DNA of 54,444 bases from JBBTDV01 sp038042605 (GTDB lineage Bacteria; Bdellovibrionota; UBA1018). Below, piece after piece: positions 43,216 to 51,548 of the stretch. Made by a program: the position numbers and the translations under genes. The stretch covers positions 1-54,444 of the forward strand of contig CAYHPW010000013.1 in assembly GCA_964358645.1 (NCBI GenBank), given 5' to 3'. The notes under the pieces were generated by a model that was given only the letters and a program-made list of their open reading frames with translations, was not told the DNA's origin and made no database searches. Every line of letters starts with the position of its first letter. The first letter of the stretch is position 1.

Positions 43216-44376
43216 ATGAGTTTCAAAAATCTAGTAGTTTTAACACTTTTCGTAATTGGATCTGTTTCGGGTCCGGCCCGCGCCGGAAACGAAGGTAGCG
43301 GAGGAGGTTTCTCAGGACCAAATGGGGACCTTTTTGATTTTTATGAAAATGAAGGTTCAATAACATTTGATCCACTCAGTGTTCCTGGAGTGCGGTCCAC
43401 GTTAGAAGGAATCCAAGCACGTGTCCCTAGGTTGTATACGGTTTTACATAAGTCACTGAGTAAGAGCTGGTACTTTGAAAGCAAACCACTTAAGGAATGC
43501 CCTGGTGGTGAAAGTTTAATCTTAAGCGATAAGGGCACAGTTGCATGTCAAACCAAAATCGAGGTGCGGATCTCAAAATCCTGGTACGATGATGTTTCGC
43601 TAGGTGAAGAAAAAACTGCCCGTAAGCGCAAAGGGATTATTCTTCACGAATTGGCTAGGGGAGTGAGGATCACTGCCATTACCGCAGGGCGCACGGCTCC
43701 TGATGAAGACATGCTGCGTGCTATGACTAGAACTATTTCGCTTGCGCAACTTCCTACTGAGCAAGAGCTAAGGGATCTTGCTTTAGAATATAACTTTGGA
43801 AATTTCAAAACAGCTTCAGAAATCCTAACTCGTAATAACTTTGTTGGAGGCCAAATAGCTTGCGTAACAAAGTTATATGCTGATTTAACCGCACTTATTA
43901 CGCAGCATAATGAAGTGGTGAATTCATATTGTGCTGCTGGAAAGGCCAACGAGGATAGGGAGTGGTGGATAAACTATGAACGTCATCAAATGATCATTAG
44001 CAGTAATAACAAAAAAGAAAAGTTGGCAATGCAACAAAAAATAGATGAGTTAAGTCGATTAATCAATGAGGAAAGAAAATCAAATATAGAGCCTTTATTT
44101 AAAAAAATTAAATCTATTTATGAACAAATGCTTGATGTGCGAATGCATGCGCAAGAGCAAATACAGAATTTTGAGAAATCACATGGTTTCTATACTGGCT
44201 ATAGAGAACTATTAGATCTCCAATTAAAAATGGCAGGACATGGTTTGAATAAAGATAGCACTGGTTATGGTAATGTTTCAAAAATAGGGTTAGAAGGTAT
44301 AAATATAACCCGTGATCAATGGATAAATGAGCTACAAAACTATCTTTGGAGCCAAGATGGTATTCCGAATAAGTAG
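43216..44376 (+). CDS. Secreted protein of unknown function
   Basis: A signal peptide (SFKNLVVLTLFVIGSVSGPARA) is followed by GNEGSGGGFSGPNGD, a glycine-rich mature start that I associate with exported proteins of Bdellovibrio-like bacteria. Residues about 135-150 contain IILHELARGVRI, in the place where relatives often have a HEM/HEL motif, but no second His follows, so a zinc site is not supported. The second half is a long charged helix or coiled coil (KKEKLAMQQKIDELSRLINEERKS). No domain recognised. It is divergent from the TIGR02147 gene, a frequent arrangement in such genomes. Confidence 0.72.
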   Translation: MSFKNLVVLTLFVIGSVSGPARAGNEGSGGGFSGPNGDLFDFYENEGSITFDPLSVPGVRSTLEGIQARVPRLYTVLHKSLSKSWYFESKPLKECPGGESLILSDKGTVACQTKIEVRISKSWYDDVSLGEEKTARKRKGIILHELARGVRITAITAGRTAPDEDMLRAMTRTISLAQLPTEQELRDLALEYNFGNFKTASEILTRNNFVGGQIACVTKLYADLTALITQHNEVVNSYCAAGKANEDREWWINYERHQMIISSNNKKEKLAMQQKIDELSRLINEERKSNIEPLFKKIKSIYEQMLDVRMHAQEQIQNFEKSHGFYTGYRELLDLQLKMAGHGLNKDSTGYGNVSKIGLEGINITRDQWINELQNYLWSQDGIPNK

Positions 44377-44387
44377 AAAAGTATGTA

Positions 44388-45257
44388 GTGTCAGAACAGG
44401 TTAGGAGAATGCAAGAAAGTGGTGGTGGGAGTGCAACGGCGGCGAAACCCTGCTTGGTTTGCTCATTATGTGATTGTGCCAATTACTTGGCGTTAAGACT
44501 AGCTAAGACCAATTGTCATAAGAACGATGCCCAGTTACCATTGTTTCTAATGCATACCTCTCTCTCACGATGGGAGTGGCTTTGGAGTTTTTGTGCCCTG
44601 TTTGTGTATTCCATAGCTACTGTACCATCGTTGGCTATGATTTATTTGGCACTCTCGTTATTTCCTGGTGAGTGGCGCATTCTGAGCGTCGCGATTGCGG
44701 TCCCGCTTGCTATATTTATTGTGATTCTCAATGTCATCCTCATTTCCGGAGTTTTGCATGCCACTATCCGTTGGCCGGATGAAGGCGAATTCCCAGCCGA
44801 TCGGAAGGGAGCAATGCTGCTTTGGACTCTCCACGCTGGCATCGTGAACTTTATCCGGGTCCCCGGCCTCCTTAGAATTGTCCACGCAAATCCATTTCTT
44901 CGAAAACTTCATTATCGGCTCAGTGGTGCAAAAATTCATGATTCTTCAATCGTTGCCTACGATGCTGTTTTGATAGATCCGTTTCTCATCGAGATTGGTG
45001 CGAACTCAAGGATTGGGGATTTTGCAAAACTCGCCGGTCATTATGCGATTCTAGGAAAATTTGTAATTAAACGCATTCGAGTCGGCAAAAACGCGGTTAT
45101 TGGTGGAGATGCCATAATCGGCCCTGGCGTTGTTGTTGGCGATAACGCCGTAATCGGTGCCAGAAGTGTTGTCTTGCCAAACACGGTAATAGGTCCAGGA
45201 GAAATATGGGTTGGAGCACCCGCACATCACCACGTCACCGCACATTCAGAGAGCTAG
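44388..45257 (+). CDS. Membrane left-handed beta-helix (hexapeptide) protein, acyltransferase-like
   Basis: Two or three membrane helices (WLWSFCALFVYSIATVPSLAMIYLAL, then IAVPLAIFIVILNVILISGVL) precede a left-handed beta-helix of hexapeptide repeats: IGANSRIGDFAKLAGH, VGKNAVIGGDAIIGPGVVVGDNAVIGARSVVLPNTVIGPGEIWVGAPA. The layout resembles the C-terminal module of Pls/PosA-type proteins and membrane acetyl/acyltransferases. Starts at GTG 44388 or ATG 44550 are both possible; the first 54 residues have an odd Cys cluster (CLVCSLCDC) and may not be translated. It is the first gene of the proposed lipid operon, 12 bases before the glycosyltransferase. Confidence 0.72.
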   Translation: MSEQVRRMQESGGGSATAAKPCLVCSLCDCANYLALRLAKTNCHKNDAQLPLFLMHTSLSRWEWLWSFCALFVYSIATVPSLAMIYLALSLFPGEWRILSVAIAVPLAIFIVILNVILISGVLHATIRWPDEGEFPADRKGAMLLWTLHAGIVNFIRVPGLLRIVHANPFLRKLHYRLSGAKIHDSSIVAYDAVLIDPFLIEIGANSRIGDFAKLAGHYAILGKFVIKRIRVGKNAVIGGDAIIGPGVVVGDNAVIGARSVVLPNTVIGPGEIWVGAPAHHHVTAHSES

Positions 45258-45269
45258 AGTACTTAAATC

Positions 45270-46442
45270 TTGATACTATGGAATAAATTGGAAACCAGCA
45301 AAACACCGAAGGTTCTCATTCTTACTACAAAGGGAGGTCATGGCTTGATAAGCGGCTCCCATGCTATGCGCGAAGCCCTCCTCGAAGCGACGAGCGGAAA
45401 TGTTGATGCTGAAATCATCGATTTTTTCAAACAGTACAGCCCAACAGGGGCCTGGCTTACGTCCATATACAATTATCTTTTACGCCATTCCATTTGGCTA
45501 AATACTTTCTATATAAGAACTCTGCATCTGATACGCCCTGACCGATGGAAGTTTTTTTACAAAAAACCATTGCGAGGTCTCCGCCGCTTATTGCTTGAAA
45601 AGAAACCGGACATACTCATTTTGACAAGCCAATATATTGTATCGATGATTGGTTATGGATTATCGAAGACCTCGCGTCGGCCCATTACATTTGTTGGAAA
45701 TATCGACCCTGGAACCTCATGTGTCCCGCTTTGGTTTGACGATAGAATCGATTTTCATCTCATTCCAACCACGGAAGCCATGCAAGCTTATCGACGCTAC
45801 GGTTTTGATCCTAAGCATGCAATAAAGGCTAAGTTGAATATCCGTAAGTGCTTTCTTGAAGCCCACCACCAAAAGAAGGAAGACGTGAGGCGCCAATATG
45901 GCTGGGTTCAGAGCGAGTTTGTTGTCCTGTTTGCAGGGAGCCGCGAAGGTTACATGGGTGTAATACCTATGGTGAAATCCGTCGGTCTGCTCAATGGAGT
46001 CCGAATTGTTGCGATTTGTGGCACAAATGGCGAGCTGCTGGCGAAACTTCAAGACCTCGCCCCAGGCCTGAACGCCACGCTGGAACCGCTCGGATGGCGG
46101 GATGATGTTCACCTCCTAATGAGAGGCGCGGACGCCGTGATTGCAAAACCGGGAAAGCAAACGATGAAGGAAACTTTGGCCGTAGGGGTGCCACTCATCC
46201 CTATCGACTTTCCGTCGGTAATGCAACAAGAGCTGGGTAATCTGGAATACCTCGAGAATCGCGAGGTTCTACTGAAGGCAGGCAGCATAGAAGGAATTGC
46301 AAACTGTGTACTTCAACTTCGTGATGACTGCGCATTTAGAAATAAATTTCTGGCACGTTTGGATTCTGTGAGAAGCGGAATCGACCCCAGCACGGTGGCT
46401 CGATGTGTGATCGATGCGTACCGGGCTAGGTTGGAGGACTGA
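45270..46442 (+). CDS. GT28-type glycosyltransferase (MGDG synthase/UgtP-like)
   Basis: The 390-residue protein has the family's glycine-rich start VLILTTKGGHGLISGSHAMREAL and an N-terminal domain with PDILILTSQY and ITFVGNIDPGTSC. The C-terminal nucleotide-sugar domain has VVLFAGSREGYMG, ICGTNGELLAKL, LGWRDDVHLLMRGADAVIAKPGKQTMKETLAVGVPLI. The pattern resembles MGDG synthases and processive diacylglycerol glucosyltransferases, which move Gal or Glc to a membrane lipid. The acceptor here is unknown. TTG 45270 is used as start; its stop overlaps the next ATG by one base (TGATG). Confidence 0.85.
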   Translation: MILWNKLETSKTPKVLILTTKGGHGLISGSHAMREALLEATSGNVDAEIIDFFKQYSPTGAWLTSIYNYLLRHSIWLNTFYIRTLHLIRPDRWKFFYKKPLRGLRRLLLEKKPDILILTSQYIVSMIGYGLSKTSRRPITFVGNIDPGTSCVPLWFDDRIDFHLIPTTEAMQAYRRYGFDPKHAIKAKLNIRKCFLEAHHQKKEDVRRQYGWVQSEFVVLFAGSREGYMGVIPMVKSVGLLNGVRIVAICGTNGELLAKLQDLAPGLNATLEPLGWRDDVHLLMRGADAVIAKPGKQTMKETLAVGVPLIPIDFPSVMQQELGNLEYLENREVLLKAGSIEGIANCVLQLRDDCAFRNKFLARLDSVRSGIDPSTVARCVIDAYRARLED

Positions 46443-48184
46443 TGGAGGCCAATGCTAAACAAAGTAATTACTCTGCGCGCACGGCTCGCTTTGTTCCAAA
46501 ACCCGCCATGTCGATTGCAATTCAGTTTTACGACAAGGATGGGCGGTCCCACGCTGGCTATTTAAACGAAATCTCAAGCACTGGATTGAAGTGCTTGATG
46601 TTGAACGGGACCTCTGTGCTGCGTGGATCTCGTGTGATTGACATCAAGCTTGTCTCGCCACCATTGGAATTGTCGGTACCGGAAGCGGAGATCATTAGGA
46701 TCGAACGACTCGTCGTAGAGAGTGTACCTAGTAATTTCAGGGTTGCCGTACTGGCTTTCACGAACATGCAGCAGACTACGCTTGAGAGGCTCCAGCCATT
46801 TCTTGATCCGCCTCCTTATCTTACGGGTGAGCTTGCCGGGGACTATGCTGAAGGTGGGGCTGCGGAAATTCAAGCTGAGGAGCATTCGGCTCTTGATTTC
46901 TATCGTGTGGATTCTGCGGACTTGTTTGAAAAATGCGATCGGTTCTACGAAATGATCAAGGATCTGCAACAAAAGCAGCTATACCAGACCATGTATCGCG
47001 TCACTCTAACGAGTGGGCTCGATCATCGGATCATAGCTTTTAACCCAATCACAAAAAGGGAAGAGGAGCTGATCTGCTTCGACTCAAATAGCTATTTTAG
47101 CTTGCACCGGCATCCACGCGTTATCGATGCGACGGAAAAGGCTTTGCGGAAAGTGGGATATGGCACACCTAGCTCTCAGCTGCTTTGCGGGACTAACCGC
47201 TATCTCCGAGAGCTCGAAGAGGTCATTAGTGACTTCCACGGGAGGGAGGATACACTCGTTTTTCCGAGTGGATATGGCGCCAATAGTGGAATTATCACCG
47301 GTCTGCTTCGAAAGAAGGATATTGTCATTCGCGACCGGTTTTCCCACACAAGTATTCACGATGCCTGTTCTGCCGCTGATTGCCAGCGTAACTACACATA
47401 TCCGCACCTTGATTTCAATAGACTTGAAGCACTGCTCTCAGAGGCCGATGCTGATGAGGGCTGCAAGGGTAAACTGGTCGTGTCGGATGGCGTTTTCAGT
47501 ATGCATGGCTGCATCGTGCCGCTGCCGTCGCTTCTTGAGATCTGCAGACGCCATAATGCCAAACTGATGCTAGACGAGGCGCACTCCGTGGGTGTGATTG
47601 GTCCCAACGGAAAAGGCGTTGAGGATCACTTCAATCTTCCTGGGGCGGTGGATATATTGATGGGGACTTTCTCAAAAGCGCCTGGTACCTCAGGCGGCTA
47701 CGTAACGGGGAAAAAGGAGCTTATCTACTACTTGCGATTTTTTGCCCGCTCAGCGGTGTTTACCGCATCCTTGCCAGCCGCCACCTGTGCGGGGATTACG
47801 GAAGCGTTCCGGATCATTACTGATGAACCAGAACATCGAACGCAATTATGGCGAAATATCCGGGTGTTCGCTCCGGCATTAAAGGGATCGGGGTTCATTG
47901 TATGTGAACCGGAAAGCCCCATCATAACGGTGTTCATTGGTACAAATCAGTTGCTGTGGGCTTTTAGTCGAGATCTTTTTATGAGCGGAATCAAGTGCGG
48001 AAATGTAAGTTACCCAGCAGTTCCAAACGGTGAAGCTATTTTGAGGTTCGCTGTTAATTCACGTCATACTGACGAGGATTTAAACCGTTGCGTGGAAATC
48101 ATGACTGGATTGGGCAAGAAGTTCGGTATTCTAAACAAAACTGAAGACGAAATCCGTAAAATTGGTGAGAGGATGTCGAAGTGA
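46442..48184 (+). CDS. PilZ-like domain fused to alpha-oxoamine synthase (SPT/KBL-like)
   Basis: Residues about 10-125 look like a PilZ domain: RTARFVPKPAMSIAIQF, then YLNEISSTGLKCLM, which fits the N-x-S-x-x-G part of the c-di-GMP site. The first motif reads RTAR, one residue short of RxxxR, so ligand binding is uncertain. Residues about 180-560 are a fold-type I PLP enzyme of the alpha-oxoamine synthase family. It has FDSNSYFSLHRHPRV, LCGTNRYLRELEE, DTLVFPSGYGANSG, RFSHTSIHDACSAA, LMLDEAHSVGVIG and the PLP Lys (about residue 412) in GTFSKAPGTSGGY. Relatives condense an amino acid with an acyl thioester (serine palmitoyltransferase, KBL, BioF). The end carries the 30-bp repeat copy B. A GGAGG precedes the ATG. 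Confidence 0.85.
   Translation: MEANAKQSNYSARTARFVPKPAMSIAIQFYDKDGRSHAGYLNEISSTGLKCLMLNGTSVLRGSRVIDIKLVSPPLELSVPEAEIIRIERLVVESVPSNFRVAVLAFTNMQQTTLERLQPFLDPPPYLTGELAGDYAEGGAAEIQAEEHSALDFYRVDSADLFEKCDRFYEMIKDLQQKQLYQTMYRVTLTSGLDHRIIAFNPITKREEELICFDSNSYFSLHRHPRVIDATEKALRKVGYGTPSSQLLCGTNRYLRELEEVISDFHGREDTLVFPSGYGANSGIITGLLRKKDIVIRDRFSHTSIHDACSAADCQRNYTYPHLDFNRLEALLSEADADEGCKGKLVVSDGVFSMHGCIVPLPSLLEICRRHNAKLMLDEAHSVGVIGPNGKGVEDHFNLPGAVDILMGTFSKAPGTSGGYVTGKKELIYYLRFFARSAVFTASLPAATCAGITEAFRIITDEPEHRTQLWRNIRVFAPALKGSGFIVCEPESPIITVFIGTNQLLWAFSRDLFMSGIKCGNVSYPAVPNGEAILRFAVNSRHTDEDLNRCVEIMTGLGKKFGILNKTEDEIRKIGERMSK
48128..48157 (+). repeat. 30-bp repeat copy B (inside alpha-oxoamine synthase gene)
   Basis: This copy encodes ILNKTEDEIR near the C-terminus of the fused synthase. 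It matches copy A at 42198-42227 at 29 of 30 bases, in the same orientation, 5,930 bases apart. Confidence 0.92.
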
Positions 48185-49137
48185 AGGTGCCCTATAGTGT
48201 TCTGTCAATTCCTTTCTGGCGCGCATATTGGATCACTTTGCGACCATACTTGATGTTTGTTTCTGGTGTATCCGGACTTACAGGCCTGGCGCTTGCTGGA
48301 GCGATGGACCAAATCTTGTTCTGGTGTTTATTAGCGTCGTTTTTCCTGAGTTACGGTCTAGGTCAGGCCCTGACTGACGTATTTCAGACCGATACGGACT
48401 CGATCTCTTCACCTTACAGGCCACTAACACAGGGAAGTATTAGGCCGCGACAGGTGTTAATTGTCAGTTTGTTCGGCCTCGCCTTGTGCGGGGTTGCCTT
48501 CTTCATGGGAAATATTAGAACGCTTCCTTTGACAGTATTGGGAGTGATTGGCTTAGCCACCTATACGCCGTTTAAACGCAAGTGGTGGGGCGGGCCTCTT
48601 TGGAATTCCTGGATAGTCGCGCTTCTGCCGGTAATTGGATATCTCTGCGGATCGAATGGCTTGAGCGCACCGTTTGGAAGTGTGACATTGTGGTTAACGG
48701 TTGGTAGTACGTTTTTCAGTTACGCGATCTTCGTTCTCCTCGGTTATTTCAAAGATATCTCGGCGGATAGAGCGACAGGATATAACACCTTTCCTGTTGT
48801 GTTCGGCTGGAATCGCGCGGTTTTGATGAGCCTTGTCTATTGCTTTGCTACGACTCTCTTCAGTGTTCCGCTTATGTACTTGGCGAACGCTGCACTCTCT
48901 GCCTGGGGACTTTGGACGGTGGGCACTTTAGCGCTCTATTACTCGCATTACCTGATGTACAGAATCAAAAACGAACATGAGGCTCATCACGCGATTGCCT
49001 ACGTCGTCAGAGGCTATGTGATGCTGCATTTAGGAGAAGCAGCTGCACTTCGAGCTGACTTCTTGATTATTGCAGTTATTTTTTATCTAGCCTTTGAGGC
49101 CATTCTTTATGTGAGACCCGAAAGGACACAGATCTAG
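48181..49137 (+). CDS. UbiA-family membrane transferase
   Basis: The 318-residue protein has about eight to nine membrane helices. The first Asp-rich motif is ALTDVFQTDTDSISSPYRPL, corresponding to NDxxDxxxD with Thr-Asp in place of Asn-Asp and Gln at one position. The second is GYFKDISADRATGYNTFPV, matching the YxxxKDxxD motif. UbiA enzymes move prenyl groups from a diphosphate to an aromatic or other acceptor, and family members also make archaeal-type and menaquinone lipids. The substrate is not known. The GTG start overlaps the previous stop by four bases (GTGA). Confidence 0.88.
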   Translation: MKVPYSVLSIPFWRAYWITLRPYLMFVSGVSGLTGLALAGAMDQILFWCLLASFFLSYGLGQALTDVFQTDTDSISSPYRPLTQGSIRPRQVLIVSLFGLALCGVAFFMGNIRTLPLTVLGVIGLATYTPFKRKWWGGPLWNSWIVALLPVIGYLCGSNGLSAPFGSVTLWLTVGSTFFSYAIFVLLGYFKDISADRATGYNTFPVVFGWNRAVLMSLVYCFATTLFSVPLMYLANAALSAWGLWTVGTLALYYSHYLMYRIKNEHEAHHAIAYVVRGYVMLHLGEAAALRADFLIIAVIFYLAFEAILYVRPERTQI

Positions 49138-50097
49138 ATGGATCTCGTTCTTCCTCGGGTCTTTATCGCATTGAATCCTCGATCACATGGAGGTCGCGGG
49201 CTTGAGCTGTGGGATTCGCTCACGGGGCTAAAAGATGAGTGCGATAAGAGGTACGTGACTGAGGTGTTTTTGGGTTTCGGTTCTCGGCTGGATGATGCTG
49301 TCCAGAGTTTTGTAAGTCGAGGTGGACGGTATTTCCTTGCCGCTGGTGGAGATGGAACTGTCAATGCTCTTCTTAATGCGATTATCGCAAGACGAGGAAC
49401 TATTCCATGTGAGGAATTCGCTCTGGGAGCTATAGGTTTGGGATCGAGTAACGATTTTCACAAACCGGTCCGCACTACTCTAAACGGGATTCCGGTTCGC
49501 TTGAATTTCAAGTCATTGCAAAACAGAGACATCGGAACTGCTGTTCTTAGTACGCGGGATAATGAAGGCAGGAGGCATGAGGTAAGGCGGCACTTTCTAG
49601 TGAGTTGCAGCATGGGTGTAACAGCGGAAGCAAACCGATTCTTCAATGACGATGACAGAGCTTTGCGTTTATTGAAGAGATATTGGACGAACGGCGCAAT
49701 TCTCTACGCCGCCATCCGTTCGATTTTATATTATAAGAACATTCCAGCACGGTTTGAATCCAGCAGTGATACGCGAAGCGTGCAAATGACATCCCTGAGC
49801 GTACTCAAAACGCCATATCTCGGTGGCACTTTTCGATTCGATACGCCAGTGGATCATGCGAGTGGCACATTCGCTGTCAACTACATGGTCGATATGGGGA
49901 TCATGGAACTTATCTCCACTCTTGTCGCCTTGTCTAAAGGCAGCTATAGCGGACGTCCCAAGTGCTTTGCGATCCAAGCCAACAGACTGGCAGTAAGTCT
50001 TCCCGAAGCCACCGCTTTGGAGGTAGACGGAGAAATATTTTATACTGATTATGTAGAATTTTCGATCCACAATGAGAGGATTAAAGTATGCGGCTAG
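49138..50097 (+). CDS. Diacylglycerol/sphingosine kinase-family lipid kinase
   Basis: The 319-residue protein starts RVFIALNPRSHGGRG and has the catalytic GGDGT motif at about residue 70 (FLAAGGDGTVNALLNAII), followed by FALGAIGLGSSNDFHKP and, in the second domain, LEVDGEIFYTDYVEFSIHNERIKV. This is the DAGK_cat/LCB5-YegS pattern: ATP-dependent phosphorylation of a lipid hydroxyl on diacylglycerol, sphingoid base or a related lipid. It abuts the UbiA gene and overlaps the ThiL-like gene by ten bases. Confidence 0.9.
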   Translation: MDLVLPRVFIALNPRSHGGRGLELWDSLTGLKDECDKRYVTEVFLGFGSRLDDAVQSFVSRGGRYFLAAGGDGTVNALLNAIIARRGTIPCEEFALGAIGLGSSNDFHKPVRTTLNGIPVRLNFKSLQNRDIGTAVLSTRDNEGRRHEVRRHFLVSCSMGVTAEANRFFNDDDRALRLLKRYWTNGAILYAAIRSILYYKNIPARFESSSDTRSVQMTSLSVLKTPYLGGTFRFDTPVDHASGTFAVNYMVDMGIMELISTLVALSKGSYSGRPKCFAIQANRLAVSLPEATALEVDGEIFYTDYVEFSIHNERIKVCG

Positions 50098-51143
50098 GAT
50101 CAAAAAAATGGACTGGGCTTGACGACATTGTAGAGAACAGATTTCTGAATCGTTGGGAGACTTTGCTGTCGCGCCATCCTTCTCAGGTTAATGGACTTCA
50201 TGAAGCGGATGCCGAACTTCTCGCTATAGATGAGCAAACGCTTTTGGCTTCTACTATCGACACTATTTCTGAAGAAATTTCATCCGGCCTGTATTCGACT
50301 CCAGAGACTATAGGTTGGGTTGCCGCGATGGCAAGCCTTAGTGATTTGGCTGCGGTGGGGGCCGCGCCCTTGGGCCTCCTTTCAGCTGTAACTCTGCCTA
50401 TGTCAGCTTCGGATGAATTTGCGGACGGGATTGGGCGCGGTCTGGAAGGTGCGTGCAGACGCATTCAGACATACATGTTGGGAGGAGATACGAATCGCGC
50501 ACATTGTGCCAGTGTTACAGTATGTGCAATTGGGACCTTAAAAGCCGATTTGCAACTGACAAGAGTTGGCGCAAAACAAGGTGACCTTGTTTTTTCAACT
50601 GGTTTGTTGGGGCAAGGGGCGGGCATGGCTGCACGAGTTCTTTTGGCTAGGGATGGCGGTCGGACTGCGGACTGCGATTTTCGTCCTGTCGCGAGGATAC
50701 GAGAGGCTGCTTTGGCTCGGCCATTCACGACAGCCTGTATGGATACGAGTGATGGCTTGATAGCAACGCTGGATCAGCTTAGCCGTCTAAATGGAGCCAG
50801 GATTGATATTTCAGCTCAACCGGCCTCGCTGTTGTGTGCTGAAACAAAGGCAGTATCTGAAGCGATGAAGTTGCCACCTTTAACGCTACTCTCCGGGCAT
50901 CATGGGGAGTTTGAGCTGGTTTTCATCGTTTTAGCCGCAAAATCTGATGAGTTTATTAGAACTATGCAGAATTCTGGGTGCAACCCCATTCTAATTGGCC
51001 GTATCGAAACTGGAACTGGTGTTTCTGTGAGTGGTCGAGATTTGCCGACAGCCAAAATCAGAAATCTCTATGAGGAAAACAAAGGAGATCTTCAGAAGTA
51101 TGTTAAAGAATTGATAGCGCTCACAGTATTAAATCAAACCTGA
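50088..51143 (+). CDS. ThiL/AIR-synthase-like ATP-dependent enzyme
   Basis: The 351-residue protein has the PurM/ThiL fold: EADAELLAID, VAAMASLSDLAAVGAAPLGLL (matching the conserved AxSDxxAMGAxP), MLGGDTNRA, GDLVFSTGLLGQGAGMA and the late CMDTSDGLIATLDQL and SGHHGEFELVFIV. ThiL phosphorylates thiamine monophosphate, but no thiamine gene is near, the N-terminus differs, and it is embedded in the lipid operon, so a different acceptor is plausible. RBS AGAGGA at 50078-50083 lies in the preceding gene. It is the last gene of the operon. Confidence 0.8.
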   Translation: MRLGSKKWTGLDDIVENRFLNRWETLLSRHPSQVNGLHEADAELLAIDEQTLLASTIDTISEEISSGLYSTPETIGWVAAMASLSDLAAVGAAPLGLLSAVTLPMSASDEFADGIGRGLEGACRRIQTYMLGGDTNRAHCASVTVCAIGTLKADLQLTRVGAKQGDLVFSTGLLGQGAGMAARVLLARDGGRTADCDFRPVARIREAALARPFTTACMDTSDGLIATLDQLSRLNGARIDISAQPASLLCAETKAVSEAMKLPPLTLLSGHHGEFELVFIVLAAKSDEFIRTMQNSGCNPILIGRIETGTGVSVSGRDLPTAKIRNLYEENKGDLQKYVKELIALTVLNQT

Positions 51144-51548
51144 AAAGAAGTCTGACATTGTTCGGGCCAGGGTTGTGTTGGCTATTCAAGTAGTATAAAA
51201 ACCTCAGAAACTTTATGCCTCTATTATCCAGAAAATGAGTTGACGTGTTGGTATGCTGACTACATAAAATTCTAGAGGCTAGTTTCAAACCATTAGTGAG
51301 GCACATCAAGAGAGAAGTAGGTTTTTCCACTATGGTTGGCGCACAAAACGTTATCCAAATGGAGCTCCCGCCGGGCACTGATATTATGACCTTTCAAAAG
51401 CAGCGATCGAAAGAACTTAAGGCAAAACGTCATAATACAATCACATCAAATCTTTTTGGCTGTTCAACAGATAAGAATTTTCGCGATGAGGCGTTTCCGC
51501 CTCTACGTCATAGTTGATCGCGTAATGCCAGACGGTGCAAGTCTGCTC
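51144..51548. other. 405-bp gap between convergent genes
   Basis: No recognisable gene. A 73-codon frame at 51296-51517 (ATG at 51332 possible) encodes an unfamiliar, low-support sequence. A 6-bp stem with a 4-base loop (GAGGCG-TTTC-CGCCTC, 51488-51503) is present but has no T-run on either side, so it is a weak terminator candidate at best. Confidence 0.5.

Noticed and set aside
43627..43680. HELARG in the secreted protein as a zinc peptidase site
   Set aside because: The second His of HExxH is missing, so a catalytic site is not supported.
51296..51517. 73-codon open frame in the 405-bp gap
   Set aside because: No family resemblance, no clear ribosome-binding site and no conserved neighbour, so it was reported only as part of the gap.
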